Shown: positions 17,237-26,712, counted from the stretch's first letter. The stretch is 64,000 nucleotides of DNA from HXMU1420-13 sp024742815 (GCA_024742815.1 JANSXX010000001.1:62001-126000), one strand, 5' to 3'. Program-made: numbers and translations. The notes: generated from the sequence alone by a model not told the origin.

Positions 17237-18375
17237 GACTTTTAGTTATTCTTTTGGTAATTATTACAGCCGCTTGTGGAGCCAAAGAACCGGCAAATAT
17301 TGGATTTGTAACTCGTCTTGGAACGGATACGGTTGCTGTTGAAACGTTTGAGATTACCGGCAATGGGATTGTAGCCAATGTAGTTGTTAGATCACCGAAA
17401 ACGGTGCTTTCATCTTCCGAAGTAACACTTGGTGAAGATGGCGGAATTGAAGAAATGACCATCTATCGGTATCCATCAGAATTAGGATTTGAGGGAGAAC
17501 GCGTGTTATATCGAACAATCACCAAAATGAGTGATAGTTTGGAAATCGTAACCATGATTGATGGTGAAGCTAACAGTGCGAAAGTAGCGTACGAAGAAGG
17601 AATTATTCCATTTCTGGAATATACCCATTGGCCTTTCGAAATTGCACTCAGAGCTAATCCATCACAAGCGGGCGAAACCGTAGATTTTCCCATGATCGCC
17701 GGCCGAAGATCACTTGGCTTTGAGCTTTCGGAAAGTGAAAATGGGAATACAATTATCCGGCATCCATTCAGAGGAACCATGGAAGTAGTTAGGTCGGTAG
17801 ATAATGGAATCACAACGCTTGATGCGTCCGGCACAACCAGAAAATTAAAAGTAGAACGTACCGAGAATATTCCCATTCAAGCTATAGCAATGCAGTTTAA
17901 AAATGCCGAAGAAAATGGCAAAGTTTTCGGAGCATTATCTGGTGCAGTTGTACAGGAGTTTGATGTAAACGGCGTTGATTTCCGATTGGATTATGGGTCG
18001 CCCTTAGCGCGTGGACGTGAATTATTCGGAGGAATCGTGCCCTATGGCGAGCGATGGAGAACTGGGGCAAATCGAGCCACGCATTTTAGAACTTCGGCAG
18101 ACATTCGGATTGGTGATGTGGAAGTATCTTCCGGCGAATATACTTTGTTTACAATTCCTGAAGAGGATGGAGGAATACTAATTATCAACAAACAAACTGG
18201 GCAAAACGGAAGATCTTACGACGAGACTATGGATTTAGGCAGAACTACTATGACACGAGTAGAAAATGCTGATTATATAGAAGAATTCACGATTACCGTT
18301 ACTGGCTCCGGTTCCGATGCGGCATTAAATTTGCTTTGGGGAAATACCAAATACACCGTACCCATTGAGTTATAA
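17233..18375 (+). CDS. DUF2911 domain lipoprotein
   Basis: A 380-residue predicted lipoprotein (signal ends ITAAC, Cys15). The last 150 residues form a DUF2911 domain, recognisable by the segments VDFRLDYGSP, GERWRTGANRATHF and SGEYTLFTIP. The N-terminal half is beta-rich and unassigned. The function of DUF2911 is unknown, and the domain is common in Bacteroidetes and relatives. ATGA overlap with the M28 peptidase suggests that the two act in the same exported process. Confidence 0.88.
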   Translation: MRLLVILLVIITAACGAKEPANIGFVTRLGTDTVAVETFEITGNGIVANVVVRSPKTVLSSSEVTLGEDGGIEEMTIYRYPSELGFEGERVLYRTITKMSDSLEIVTMIDGEANSAKVAYEEGIIPFLEYTHWPFEIALRANPSQAGETVDFPMIAGRRSLGFELSESENGNTIIRHPFRGTMEVVRSVDNGITTLDASGTTRKLKVERTENIPIQAIAMQFKNAEENGKVFGALSGAVVQEFDVNGVDFRLDYGSPLARGRELFGGIVPYGERWRTGANRATHFRTSADIRIGDVEVSSGEYTLFTIPEEDGGILIINKQTGQNGRSYDETMDLGRTTMTRVENADYIEEFTITVTGSGSDAALNLLWGNTKYTVPIEL

Positions 18376-18443
18376 ACAATTAATGTGGTTAAGTATACAA
18401 TTGAACTATCCGATAAATGCAATAAGGAATAAGCATCACGGAA

Positions 18444-19943
18444 ATGGATAATCACGCGCTTTTATTTAAGCGGTTGATGGAAAATACACCAGAGAGTGTG
18501 TTCTTTAAAGATTTAAACAGCCGCTTTATAGCCATAAATACTACTTGTGCTGCAAAATTTGGTCTAGAGAACCCGGAAGAAGCCATTGGGAAAACAGATT
18601 TTGACTTTTTCGCTATCGAGCATGCTCAGGTAGCTTTGGAAGACGAACACCAAATTATTGCCACCCAGCAACCCATCATCAATAAAGAAGAACGCGAAGT
18701 TTTTAACGATGAAAACCGCACTGTGGCATGGGCTTCAACCAGTAAATATCCACTGCTTGATGAAGATGGAACCGTGATAGGAACGTATGGTATAACCCGC
18801 AATATCACCGAGAAAAAAGCGCAGTACGAAGAAATACAGCATCTGAAAAATCAAATGGAATCGATTTTAAATGCGGTTCCCAATATGATTTTTGTAAAAG
18901 ATGAATACGGTAGGTTTGTATTGGCAAACGAAGCGGCTAAAAACTACCTAGGCTCCGAATTTGGTGACATCATCGGGAAAACAGATTATGAATTAGGCGT
19001 ACCCGAAGAACGGGCAGATCAATACCGTAACATTGAAAAGGAAGTAATTGCTACACAGAAAACGGCATTTCATCCCGAAGAGAAAACCTACCGTCGCGAT
19101 GGAACCGAATTTTGGCATCAAACCATAAAAGTGCCGTTTACGCTGGGGAATGGAAAGCCGGGCGTGCTTTCAGTTACTACCGATGTTAGCAAACGCATCC
19201 AATACGAAGTTGAATTGCTGGATTCATTAAATGTGATTAGCAAGCAAAATGAGCGTCTTTCCAATTTTGCACATATCGTTTCTCATAATTTGAGAAATCA
19301 TGCCGGTGGAATTTCCATGCTTTCGAGTTTAATACAGGTTTCTGAATCGACAGAAGAAAAAGAGGAGCTTATTGGAATGCTCGAAAGTGCCTCAGAACGT
19401 CTTAACGAAACGATCGCCGATCTGAACGAAATTATCGACAAGCAAAGCAAAGCAGAAATTGACCTTAAATTACTTGACTTCCGTGAAGTTCTGGATGGAG
19501 TTAAAGAAGTGCTTGCAACCGAAATTAAAACCCATGGCGTAGAATTTATCGAAGAGATCGAGCCGGGTTTATACTTCCGATATAGTCCGGCCTATTTAGA
19601 CAGTATTTTGCTGAATTTGTGTTCTAATGCCATCAAATATCGCCATCCCGATCGAGCGCCCGAAGTACATATCAAAGTTTGGCGTGAGCAAGAAAAAGTG
19701 CACATGCAAATTTCTGATAATGGGCGTGGAATAGACTTGGAAAAACATGCAGCCAGTATATTTGGGATGTATAAAACATTTCATGGAAATGAAAACGCCA
19801 AAGGCATTGGCTTGTACATCACCAAAAACCAAATCGAATCGTTAGGCGGCAGCATCCTAATAGAGAGCGAACCTGATTCGGGAACTACTTTTACTATCGA
19901 TTTCGGAAAACAACATCGCAATAAAATGCTTACACCTGTTTAG
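18444..19943 (+). CDS. cytosolic PAS-PAS histidine kinase
   Basis: A 499-residue soluble kinase. Two PAS domains (about 1-125 and 135-255) are near repeats of each other: both contain FVKD/FFKD followed by IGKTDF/IGKTDY. The dimerisation helix has H281 in IVSHNLRNH, a Bacteroidetes-type variant of the HisKA box, and the ATPase domain shows LLNLCSNAIKY, DNGRGIDL and GIGLYITK. The PAS domains are of the PAS_4/PAS_9 sort that often bind small aromatic or haem ligands. There is no receiver in cis. The stop overlaps the stop of the convergent kinase gene by 4 bases. Confidence 0.9.
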   Translation: MDNHALLFKRLMENTPESVFFKDLNSRFIAINTTCAAKFGLENPEEAIGKTDFDFFAIEHAQVALEDEHQIIATQQPIINKEEREVFNDENRTVAWASTSKYPLLDEDGTVIGTYGITRNITEKKAQYEEIQHLKNQMESILNAVPNMIFVKDEYGRFVLANEAAKNYLGSEFGDIIGKTDYELGVPEERADQYRNIEKEVIATQKTAFHPEEKTYRRDGTEFWHQTIKVPFTLGNGKPGVLSVTTDVSKRIQYEVELLDSLNVISKQNERLSNFAHIVSHNLRNHAGGISMLSSLIQVSESTEEKEELIGMLESASERLNETIADLNEIIDKQSKAEIDLKLLDFREVLDGVKEVLATEIKTHGVEFIEEIEPGLYFRYSPAYLDSILLNLCSNAIKYRHPDRAPEVHIKVWREQEKVHMQISDNGRGIDLEKHAASIFGMYKTFHGNENAKGIGLYITKNQIESLGGSILIESEPDSGTTFTIDFGKQHRNKMLTPV

Positions 19944-21601
19944 TGTGCAGGTAGCGGAAAGCGCAGAATAAACCGAGTGCCTTCTGTTTCAAGTGCTTCA
20001 AAGCGACAATTACCCTCTAACTGTTGCGACAGAATTCGGATGAGTGTGAGTCCAAGTGAATCCGCCTGCTCAAATTCAAAATCGTCGGGAATTCCACACC
20101 CATTATCCTCTACCTTGATTTGTACCATCGAAGGATTGCGTTTAATGGTGATATTGATGTTGCCTTGATCTTTATCTGCAAACCCATGCTTGATAGCATT
20201 TACCACCGCTTCGTTGATAATAAGCGAGCATGGCACGGCATGTTCAATATTTAAAAGCACATCATCTGCAGCCACATTAATGGATAAATTGCCTGAATGT
20301 TGAAGTGTATTCTGCAAATTGCTGATAAGCTCCTCAACGTAATCACCAACATTTACTTCGTCGAGCGTATCCACTTGATACAACTTTTGGTGGACAAGAG
20401 CGATCGACAAAATTCTGTTTTGGGAGTTTTTAAGGATGTCGACCGTTAACGGATCATCTACTTTTTTGATTTGAAGCTCTAACAACCCCGAGATAATTGC
20501 GAGATTATTTTTTACCCGATGATGAATTTCTTTAAGGAGCGTCTCTTTTTCTTTGAGCGATTGCTCGATAATCTCCTGTTGTTTTTTCAGTTCGGTGATA
20601 TCAAAAATCACTGATTGTATGGCTCGTTTCCCCTGATAAATTATTGGCCGTGAGTGCGCAACTATATGCCGTATTTCGCCCGATTTTGTGATAATTCTGG
20701 ACTCACCCGGTTCTGGTTGCTCATTATTTTCGAGCTGTTTTTGGCGTTTTTTTAGAAACTCTACTTCATCGTCCGGGATAAATTCATACACCGAGCGCCC
20801 AATAAGATCGTCTTTGGAATCTAACTCATAAAAGGGCGGTGCAGCAGAGTTTGTGAATACGAATTTAGCATCAACAAACACCAATACCGGTAAAGGACTT
20901 TGCTCCACCAATTCTCGCCATCGGGCTTCCGATTCTGTTTTATCTGTGATGTCTTCGAAAATGCCGTATACCCCGGTAACGGCTCCATCTTCAAACCGAG
21001 GAAATTTGTTAACCCGAATGCGTTTTTCAATGCCATCTTTAATAACTACCGAGAGCTCATACTGATTCGAGGTTCCGTTTAAAGCCTGCTTAAAGTACTC
21101 ATCGGTTTGGGCTAGATCATTGGGATGTACGAAATCTTTGTAACCCAACGTAAGCAGGAGTTCCTCATCAATACCCGTGAATTCTATGAGTTTTTCATTT
21201 ACATGAATGAAGGTTCCGTTGGTATCAAAACAATAAAATGGAAGCGGATTATGCTTAAATAGTGAGCTTGAGATTTCGGGCGGAGTATCAGTAGTCGGTC
21301 CATCAGCACAAATTAAGATACACTCGAAAAGAGGCTCTTTGTCTTCTGATGAAAGGCAATGAAAGTATAAATCAGCTTTGGGCTTTTCAGGTAGATGGGC
21401 TAAAAATCCGGGTACCAAGGTGGAGCTTGCCGAGTGCTTTTGCAATGCGTGTTGTAAGTCCTTTTCATCATTCGGACTAAAAAAGTGTGACAAACTCAAT
21501 GTAGCCGTTTCATCCAAGCCGTTAACGAGCGCATCTAGCTTGGTGGTTCTCTCTTGTATTACTTGCTGTTGATCGATTTTAAAGACGATCGAGTGTGTCA
21601 T
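19940..21601 (-). CDS. cytosolic PAS-PAS HisKA_2 histidine kinase
   Basis: A 553-residue soluble kinase starting at ATG 21601; a TTG three codons earlier is less likely. An N-terminal region of about 120 residues without a recognised domain is followed by two PAS domains with PAC motifs (GVYGIFEDITDK, IQSVIFDITELKK). The HisKA_2 box LLKEIHHRVKNN and the ATPase motifs DNGCGIPD and SLGLTLIR are present. It is the same kinase class as the CHASE kinases at 5861-10163 but lacks membrane helices, so it senses an intracellular signal. It is transcribed convergently with the other PAS kinase. Confidence 0.9.
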   Translation of the reverse strand: MTHSIVFKIDQQQVIQERTTKLDALVNGLDETATLSLSHFFSPNDEKDLQHALQKHSASSTLVPGFLAHLPEKPKADLYFHCLSSEDKEPLFECILICADGPTTDTPPEISSSLFKHNPLPFYCFDTNGTFIHVNEKLIEFTGIDEELLLTLGYKDFVHPNDLAQTDEYFKQALNGTSNQYELSVVIKDGIEKRIRVNKFPRFEDGAVTGVYGIFEDITDKTESEARWRELVEQSPLPVLVFVDAKFVFTNSAAPPFYELDSKDDLIGRSVYEFIPDDEVEFLKKRQKQLENNEQPEPGESRIITKSGEIRHIVAHSRPIIYQGKRAIQSVIFDITELKKQQEIIEQSLKEKETLLKEIHHRVKNNLAIISGLLELQIKKVDDPLTVDILKNSQNRILSIALVHQKLYQVDTLDEVNVGDYVEELISNLQNTLQHSGNLSINVAADDVLLNIEHAVPCSLIINEAVVNAIKHGFADKDQGNINITIKRNPSMVQIKVEDNGCGIPDDFEFEQADSLGLTLIRILSQQLEGNCRFEALETEGTRFILRFPLPAH

Positions 21602-21722
21602 GAAACCCAATTTTTAATCTTTAATCTACTTTTGAATATAGTTAACACAGGCTTGAAAGTATAGGCGCATAAAAACTAACTTAATTCGTGATCAACAATC
21701 GGGCAATTTGTACTTTTACTCT

Positions 21723-22562
21723 ATGAATCTGGATTTATTCGAACCCATTGCTTTAACTCAGAAAGAGCGCGTGAATGCGGCCCTTCCCGATGAGATGCCA
21801 CATGCGCCCGGAGTGTACACCATGTATGATGCCAAAGATCAGGTGCTGTATGTGGGTAAAGCGAAAGATATACAGAAGCGATTGGTTTCGTATCGGTATT
21901 CCAAATCGAAGAAAGTGATTCGTATGATTGCGCACCTGCATCGTATTAGAATTGAAGAGTGTAAAAACGAAACCGATGCAATTCTGCTTGAAAATTTATT
22001 GATTCGTTCTTTACGTCCGCCCTTTAACGAAGCCAATAAAAAGCCGGAAACCTATTATTACATTTCCACTACCCGTCAGGGAAATAAACGGGAGTTTCGC
22101 CTTTCGATGCGACCGCTAAATGATTATCCAAAAACCTACGGCTGTTTTAAAGGGCATTTACGAGTTAGAAAAGGGTTGGGAGCGTTGCTAAAACTCCTGT
22201 ACGTAACCGACGAAAAAATAGACAGTGCTTGTTACCTGCCCACACAGTTGTTGAAAAGAATTACGCCCATGCGCTATGCCATTCCACTGGATGATCAGCG
22301 CGGAGTGCAAGTGCACCAACTACTGAAAGGAACGAGCGCACATTTATTGGAGGAATTCGAGCAAATTGTGGATGAAAACCCATTTCGCGACCGCTTCACA
22401 AATAAATATTTTGCCAGTGAAGTAGAACACCTTCGTTTATTCTACGAACTCGGACCTGCCCGCAATCAACTCATGAAACGCGAGTTGAACCTGGATTCAG
22501 AAATCATCCCTCAAGACCAACTTGATGATTTGCAGGTGCTGTTGGCTGAACGGTTGAATTGA
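21723..22562 (+). CDS. GIY-YIG nuclease domain protein (UvrC N-terminus-like)
   Basis: A 279-residue protein whose first 95 residues form a GIY-YIG nuclease domain like that of UvrC: GVYTMYD, then LYVGKAKDIQKRL, and the acidic residue in NETDAILLENLLIRSLRPPFN. The C-terminal 180 residues correspond only loosely to the region after the nuclease in Cho/UvrC-like proteins; the UvrC RNase-H half and HhH are missing. It therefore resembles Cho or the epsilon-exonuclease-linked GIY-YIG proteins, and an auxiliary repair incision role is inferred. ATG 21723 gives the natural start; a TTG at 21708 lies in frame. Confidence 0.8.
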   Translation: MNLDLFEPIALTQKERVNAALPDEMPHAPGVYTMYDAKDQVLYVGKAKDIQKRLVSYRYSKSKKVIRMIAHLHRIRIEECKNETDAILLENLLIRSLRPPFNEANKKPETYYYISTTRQGNKREFRLSMRPLNDYPKTYGCFKGHLRVRKGLGALLKLLYVTDEKIDSACYLPTQLLKRITPMRYAIPLDDQRGVQVHQLLKGTSAHLLEEFEQIVDENPFRDRFTNKYFASEVEHLRLFYELGPARNQLMKRELNLDSEIIPQDQLDDLQVLLAERLN

Positions 22563-22564
22563 AC

Positions 22565-23005
22565 CTAGATCAATCCCAATCTAAAATTTAAGCCAAACAA
22601 CATCAGTCCGAACGCCAGTAAACTGAGGATTCTAAAATATTTGGCGGCGCTCGAAAGATCTCCTTTTTCCGGAGTCGACATCCCCATTTTCTTGCCGATA
22701 ATCATCCAGGCGAAAAGGGCCACCCACAATACAAGTTTTACTACCACAGAAACAGAAAGGTGTGTTTCAAAACCAAACCACTCACTCATCGGCAAGTAAA
22801 TCATCGCTAAGCGAAATCCAATCAATAACTGAAGAGTGAGCACAAGATGAGAACCGCGATCGAAGGCTTTGATATAGTTAAAAGCAAATGACGGATTGTC
22901 GGTTTTCTTTGCGAACGGGATTACGATGAAAGAAGCCATCCAAACCCCACCGATTATTACGATTGCCAAGAAAACATGTAGTAAAACCAGAAATTGATAT
23001 TCCAT
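22565..23005 (-). CDS. four-helix membrane protein, CopD-like
   Basis: A 146-residue integral membrane protein with four predicted helices and conserved-looking polar residues in the first (LLHVFLA) and second segments (RGSHLVL). Topology and the LLHV/GSHL histidines resemble the CopD superfamily of membrane proteins; some such proteins bind haem or copper. No binding site is proven. It is convergent with the GIY-YIG gene with a 2-base gap and divergent from the MFS gene. Confidence 0.55.
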   Translation of the reverse strand: MEYQFLVLLHVFLAIVIIGGVWMASFIVIPFAKKTDNPSFAFNYIKAFDRGSHLVLTLQLLIGFRLAMIYLPMSEWFGFETHLSVSVVVKLVLWVALFAWMIIGKKMGMSTPEKGDLSSAAKYFRILSLLAFGLMLFGLNFRLGLI

Positions 23006-23039
23006 AAGAAAATTGAATTAAGTTGGTTCAAAATAACTG

Positions 23040-23047
23040 TATTTTTG
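23040..23047 (+). promoter_or_regulatory. TATTTTTG -7 element of the MFS transporter gene
   Basis: A TAnnTTTG match 27 bases before ATG 23074. TTG occurs at 23013-23015, 24 bases upstream, slightly longer than the usual spacer. Its position supports ATG 23074 over the upstream in-frame TTG at 23023. Confidence 0.5.
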
Positions 23048-23073
23048 AGGAGTTTCTACGGGATTTATTTGGA

Positions 23074-24240
23074 ATGACCTCTTCAACAATTACGCAAGCG
23101 CAACAGGATCAAAAACTAGCTCTTCGATATGAATTTATCGCCATTTGTGCGGTATTCTTTGTATTGGGATTTAACTTTTCTACTTGGGCAAGTCGTATTC
23201 CGGCTATCCGCGATTCAGCGCTTTTAATTCCCGCTACACTCGGTTATGCGTTATTGGCGAGAGGGATCGGTTCTGTGGTTATGATGCCACTTACTGCGTG
23301 GTTAATTCAGGTAATGGGAGCGCGTAAAACCGGTATCATATTTGGGTGGATTGTAGCTCTTTCTTTACTGCCCATCGCCTTCTCTCCAAACTGGATTATG
23401 CTCGCTGTTTCGATGATAATCATGGGAGCTTCAGGTGGTGGATTTAACCTCGCCATTAACGCGTTGGGTGCGAGCTATGAAAAACGATCCGGCCAGCCAC
23501 GGATGTCCACAATTCACTCGTGGTTTGGTGTGGGTAACTTAACCGGAGCTGTTCTTGGTACTTTCGCAGCAGGGTTATTGATTTCAGTGCAAATCCACAT
23601 GTTGGTTATTACGGCCTTGATGATTTTGGTTGTGATCACGGCTTTTCGTTTTATCCCCAAAGATGCAGAATCGACGATTCGTAAACCGGGACTTGAATGG
23701 CCTGAGCGGCCTGTGTTATGGCTCGGGGCGATTATTTTTATGGCCGCCTGTACCGAGGCATCCATCATGAATTGGGTGGCTTTGTTTTATTCAGATTATC
23801 TGAAAACCGGAGAAGGTTTGGCTGCCATTGGCTACACTACGTATGCCGTTGCCTTGTTAATGATGCGCTTTACCGGCGACCGATTAAGAGCTCGATTTGG
23901 CTCCCGAAATCTGATCACATTTGGAACGCTATTCGCCGCAGGTGGAATTATACTCGCAATTTTGGCCGAGCAATTATGGGTATCGAGCGTTGGAATTTTT
24001 GCGATGGGATTGGGAGTTGCACTCACCTTTCCGTTTATATTCAGTATTACGGGTAAAATCAGCCCAAACGCCCTAGCCACCGTTATGATTTTAGGCGGAG
24101 TTGGTGAGTTAGTATCACAACCAATAATGGGCGTTATTGTACAAAATTTTCAACTAGATGGCGGCTTTTATACCATCGCAGGAATTATTCTGCTGACATC
24201 GTTAATGGCTTGGAATTCGCAATTGCTGAGGGAGAATTAG
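23074..24240 (+). CDS. MFS transporter (YbjJ-like)
   Basis: A 388-residue major facilitator with 12 predicted membrane helices. After helix 1 comes FSTWASRIPAIRD, and the MFS motif-A-like loop reads GARKTGIIFG in the first half and GDRLRARFGSRN in the second. The FxxxWxxRIPxI pattern is typical of the YbjJ-like subgroup. The substrate is unknown. The gene faces the GH13 amylase convergently across a repeat-filled 384-bp gap, so co-transcription with it is excluded. Confidence 0.9.
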   Translation: MTSSTITQAQQDQKLALRYEFIAICAVFFVLGFNFSTWASRIPAIRDSALLIPATLGYALLARGIGSVVMMPLTAWLIQVMGARKTGIIFGWIVALSLLPIAFSPNWIMLAVSMIIMGASGGGFNLAINALGASYEKRSGQPRMSTIHSWFGVGNLTGAVLGTFAAGLLISVQIHMLVITALMILVVITAFRFIPKDAESTIRKPGLEWPERPVLWLGAIIFMAACTEASIMNWVALFYSDYLKTGEGLAAIGYTTYAVALLMMRFTGDRLRARFGSRNLITFGTLFAAGGIILAILAEQLWVSSVGIFAMGLGVALTFPFIFSITGKISPNALATVMILGGVGELVSQPIMGVIVQNFQLDGGFYTIAGIILLTSLMAWNSQLLREN

Positions 24241-24246
24241 TAGGTA

Positions 24247-24341
24247 AACTGAATATCAGTTGAGAGATTTGAGGGAAACGGTTCGCCAATAATTCGACCC
24301 ACCCTTGTTCCCTCCCTATACTAGGGAGGGAGACTTTTTAA
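24247..24341 (+). repeat. 95-bp hairpin repeat, copy A
   Basis: A direct repeat of 24495-24589 at an offset of 248 bp. The last 60 bases (24282-24341) are identical between the two copies. Each copy ends with a strong hairpin (CCTCCCTATACTAGGGAGG) followed by GAGACTTTTT, so it may also act as the transporter gene's terminator. Confidence 0.9.
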
Positions 24342-24422
24342 GATATACTATACTAATGCGATAATCCGCGACTTTAGGAACGAATGAGATTGTTCAGCTC
24401 GAATCGAAAATATGAACTTGAG

Positions 24423-24461
24423 TCCCCTTCCCAAAGCCAAGGGAAGGGACAGGGATGGGTT
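24423..24461 (-). repeat. diverged inverted copy of the hairpin repeat
   Basis: Read on the minus strand it runs CCCATCCCTGTCCCTTCCC, loop, GGGAAGGGGACT. It aligns with the core of the flanking copies (CCCACCCTTGTTCCCTCCC, loop, GGGAGGGAGACT). The relationship is judged by eye. Confidence 0.6.
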
Positions 24462-24494
24462 TGAATATCGATTTCGAAATGGTGAATAATACCG

Positions 24495-24589
24495 AACTGA
24501 ATATCGGCTGAGAGATTTGATAAAAACGATTCGCCAATAATTCGACCCACCCTTGTTCCCTCCCTATACTAGGGAGGGAGACTTTTTAA
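24495..24589 (+). repeat. 95-bp hairpin repeat, copy C
   Basis: Second direct copy. It differs from copy A only in its first 35 bases. The gap 24241-24624 between convergent genes holds nothing but this array. Confidence 0.9.
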
Positions 24590-24624
24590 AAGCTATGTTG
24601 TAGTTTCGACAATTCGGGATTTTC

Positions 24625-26478
24625 CTAATCCAACTCCCAAACAGCTGTGGTCATTGCAGGAGCCATGAAATCTGTTGTAATATCTACCTTACTCCCATCA
24701 AAAATATCGGTGGCAGTAGTAAAGTGATCCAAAATCTCGGCAAAAACTTCGCGAGGAATGGTCATTTCTTCTTCGTTTTGATTCATGATCACCATCACAT
24801 TCTGATCGTCGTGTAAGCGGAAGTACACGTACACTCCATTCTGGGGCACAAAGTGTACCAGCTTGCCTTCATGAACAGCCACGGCATCTTTTCGCCAGTG
24901 ATTGATGGTTTTGGTGTACTCGAAGATCTCATTTTCTTTATCGGTACGACCTTCTTCGGTGAATACAGAACGCTCGTCACCTGGCCAGCCACCCGGCATA
25001 TTTGGACGGCGATGTTCATCATCTCCACCTCGATATTCATGCGCCATCATCAACTCGTTACCGTAGTAAATCTGTGGAATACCACGAGTTGTCATCAAAA
25101 AATTATACGCCATTTTAAACTTACGCTCGTCTTTGCCTAAACGCTCAAAAATGCGATCCATGTCGTGATTATCCAGAAAGATCACGTTCTTCATGGCATC
25201 GGCATACAAGAAATCTTTACCCAATAAATTCCAGATGGCCGATAATCCACTATCCCAGCCGAAGTTATCGTTCAGTGCACGATCAATCGTCATGGTTAAT
25301 GGGAAATCAGTAACGCTCGGCAAGTTTGATTGGTAACCATCGTCCGTTCCGGGTTCATCGTACTGCCAAAAAGCTTCCGGGGCAGGGAAGTTCAACCATG
25401 CTTCGCCAACTATATTAAAGTTTGGGTAAGCGGTTAAGATCTCTTTCGCCCAGCGCGACATATAATCTTTATCCGGGAAAACATAGGTATCCATTCTGAT
25501 GCCATCGATGCCGGAATATTCGATCCACCAAATGGTGTTTTGAATCAGGTAATCGGCCAATAAAGGCTGATTTTGATTCAAATCAGGCATTTCCTTCACG
25601 AACCAGCCTTTTTCGAGTTTATTCATGTCGTACTCGCTGGAGTAAGGATCCGAAACAACCGGACCTCGATAACTGGTCTGACCATATTTCTCCCAACTGT
25701 GCACCCAATCTTTAGTAGGTAAATCTTTCATCCACCAATGCTGATCGCCAATGTGATTGTGAATCATGTCCATGATTACTTTCATTCCGTTTTGATGGGA
25801 GGCCTCAACTAATTCTTTGTATTCCTCATTGGTTCCAAGTCGGCGATCCACCTGATACATATCGGTTGCGGCGTATCCGTGATATCCACCGTATTCCGGA
25901 GTCATATCGTTTTCGAAAATCGGCATCAACCAGATAGCAGTCATTCCCTGTTCTTTGATGTAATCGAGGTGATTCATCACCCCTTCTAAATCGCCCCCTT
26001 GTCGGCGCTCGGGATTGGTAACATCGGCCGTTTCAAGCATTCCTTCGATGGAATCGTTATCCGGGTTTCCATTAGCAAAACGATCCGGCATCATTAAATA
26101 AATAAGATCGGAGGCGTCAAAACCCATGTGTTTGCCTTCGGTTGATGAGCGTTCTTTGAGCTCAAAATCGACGTTCATTCGATTTCTACGATCCTTTCTG
26201 AGTTCAATATTGATGGTTCCTGCTTCAGCCAACTCAGAAACCTCGAGATAGAGGAAAAGATAATTTTTTGAATCAACCGCAATTTGTTTTATGATTTCTA
26301 CCCCCGGATAATCTATCGAAGCGCGATATTCTCCAAGATTCTCCCCATATAATTGAATCTGAAGTTCTTGTACGGGCATGTTGGTCCACCAAAATGGGGG
26401 CTCCATTCTTTCAACTTGTGCAAAGGCAGTGGTGAGCAGAAAAAGAATAGCGGCAAAAGAGAGAAATACTTTTTTCAT
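24625..26478 (-). CDS. GH13 alpha-amylase/neopullulanase-like, exported
   Basis: A 617-residue exported glycoside hydrolase acting on alpha-glucans or cyclodextrins. ATG 26478 gives a clean signal peptide ending TAFAQ; upstream in-frame codons would disrupt it. Residues about 22-110 form an N-terminal beta-sandwich, as in cyclomaltodextrinases. The TIM barrel carries the nucleophile D330 (GIRMDTYVF), acid/base E359 (VGEAW) and transition-state D439 (DNHD), plus the calcium-site-like MDMIHNH. A C-terminal beta domain closes the protein. It resembles the SusA-type periplasmic neopullulanase, but no susC/D genes lie beside it. A LacI-type operator lies 64 bases upstream. Confidence 0.94.
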   Translation of the reverse strand: MKKVFLSFAAILFLLTTAFAQVERMEPPFWWTNMPVQELQIQLYGENLGEYRASIDYPGVEIIKQIAVDSKNYLFLYLEVSELAEAGTINIELRKDRRNRMNVDFELKERSSTEGKHMGFDASDLIYLMMPDRFANGNPDNDSIEGMLETADVTNPERRQGGDLEGVMNHLDYIKEQGMTAIWLMPIFENDMTPEYGGYHGYAATDMYQVDRRLGTNEEYKELVEASHQNGMKVIMDMIHNHIGDQHWWMKDLPTKDWVHSWEKYGQTSYRGPVVSDPYSSEYDMNKLEKGWFVKEMPDLNQNQPLLADYLIQNTIWWIEYSGIDGIRMDTYVFPDKDYMSRWAKEILTAYPNFNIVGEAWLNFPAPEAFWQYDEPGTDDGYQSNLPSVTDFPLTMTIDRALNDNFGWDSGLSAIWNLLGKDFLYADAMKNVIFLDNHDMDRIFERLGKDERKFKMAYNFLMTTRGIPQIYYGNELMMAHEYRGGDDEHRRPNMPGGWPGDERSVFTEEGRTDKENEIFEYTKTINHWRKDAVAVHEGKLVHFVPQNGVYVYFRLHDDQNVMVIMNQNEEEMTIPREVFAEILDHFTTATDIFDGSKVDITTDFMAPAMTTAVWELD

Positions 26479-26541
26479 GAGTGTGTGATTAGGTCGAAAC
26501 ATTAACTGTGGGAAATTACCAAACAGAGGGTACATTTTCTT

Positions 26542-26557
26542 ATGTAAGTGCTTACAT
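26542..26557. promoter_or_regulatory. LacI-family-type operator upstream of the amylase
   Basis: ATGTAAG (26542-26548), TG, CTTACAT (26551-26557): a 7-2-7 inverted repeat that is one base from the cre/LacI-type consensus TGTAAGCGCTTACA. Known maltose/starch repressors of this family recognise such sites. No LacI gene is in the window. Confidence 0.6.
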
Positions 26558-26712
26558 GGATTTTTGACTCGGAAGCACTGAATCACAAAAGTGAAATTCT
26601 TACAAGGAAAAAATACGGTGTAATTGATTCATAACATTTTTATTGATTCACGTAGTACTATCCCGTTAATTAAAAATAGGGCAATGAAGTACTAAACATT
26701 CGGATCTTCAAA

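Noticed and set aside
17463..17876. 137-codon minus-strand frame
   Set aside because: Antisense to the DUF2911 lipoprotein gene; no start context or homology by eye.
21723..22562. GIY-YIG homing endonuclease in an intron
   Set aside because: The domain is of the UvrC/Cho type and the gene is free-standing, not in an intron or interrupted gene.
24247..24589. Group II intron or transposon remnant
   Set aside because: No reverse transcriptase, transposase fragment or target-site duplication could be seen; only hairpin repeats are present.
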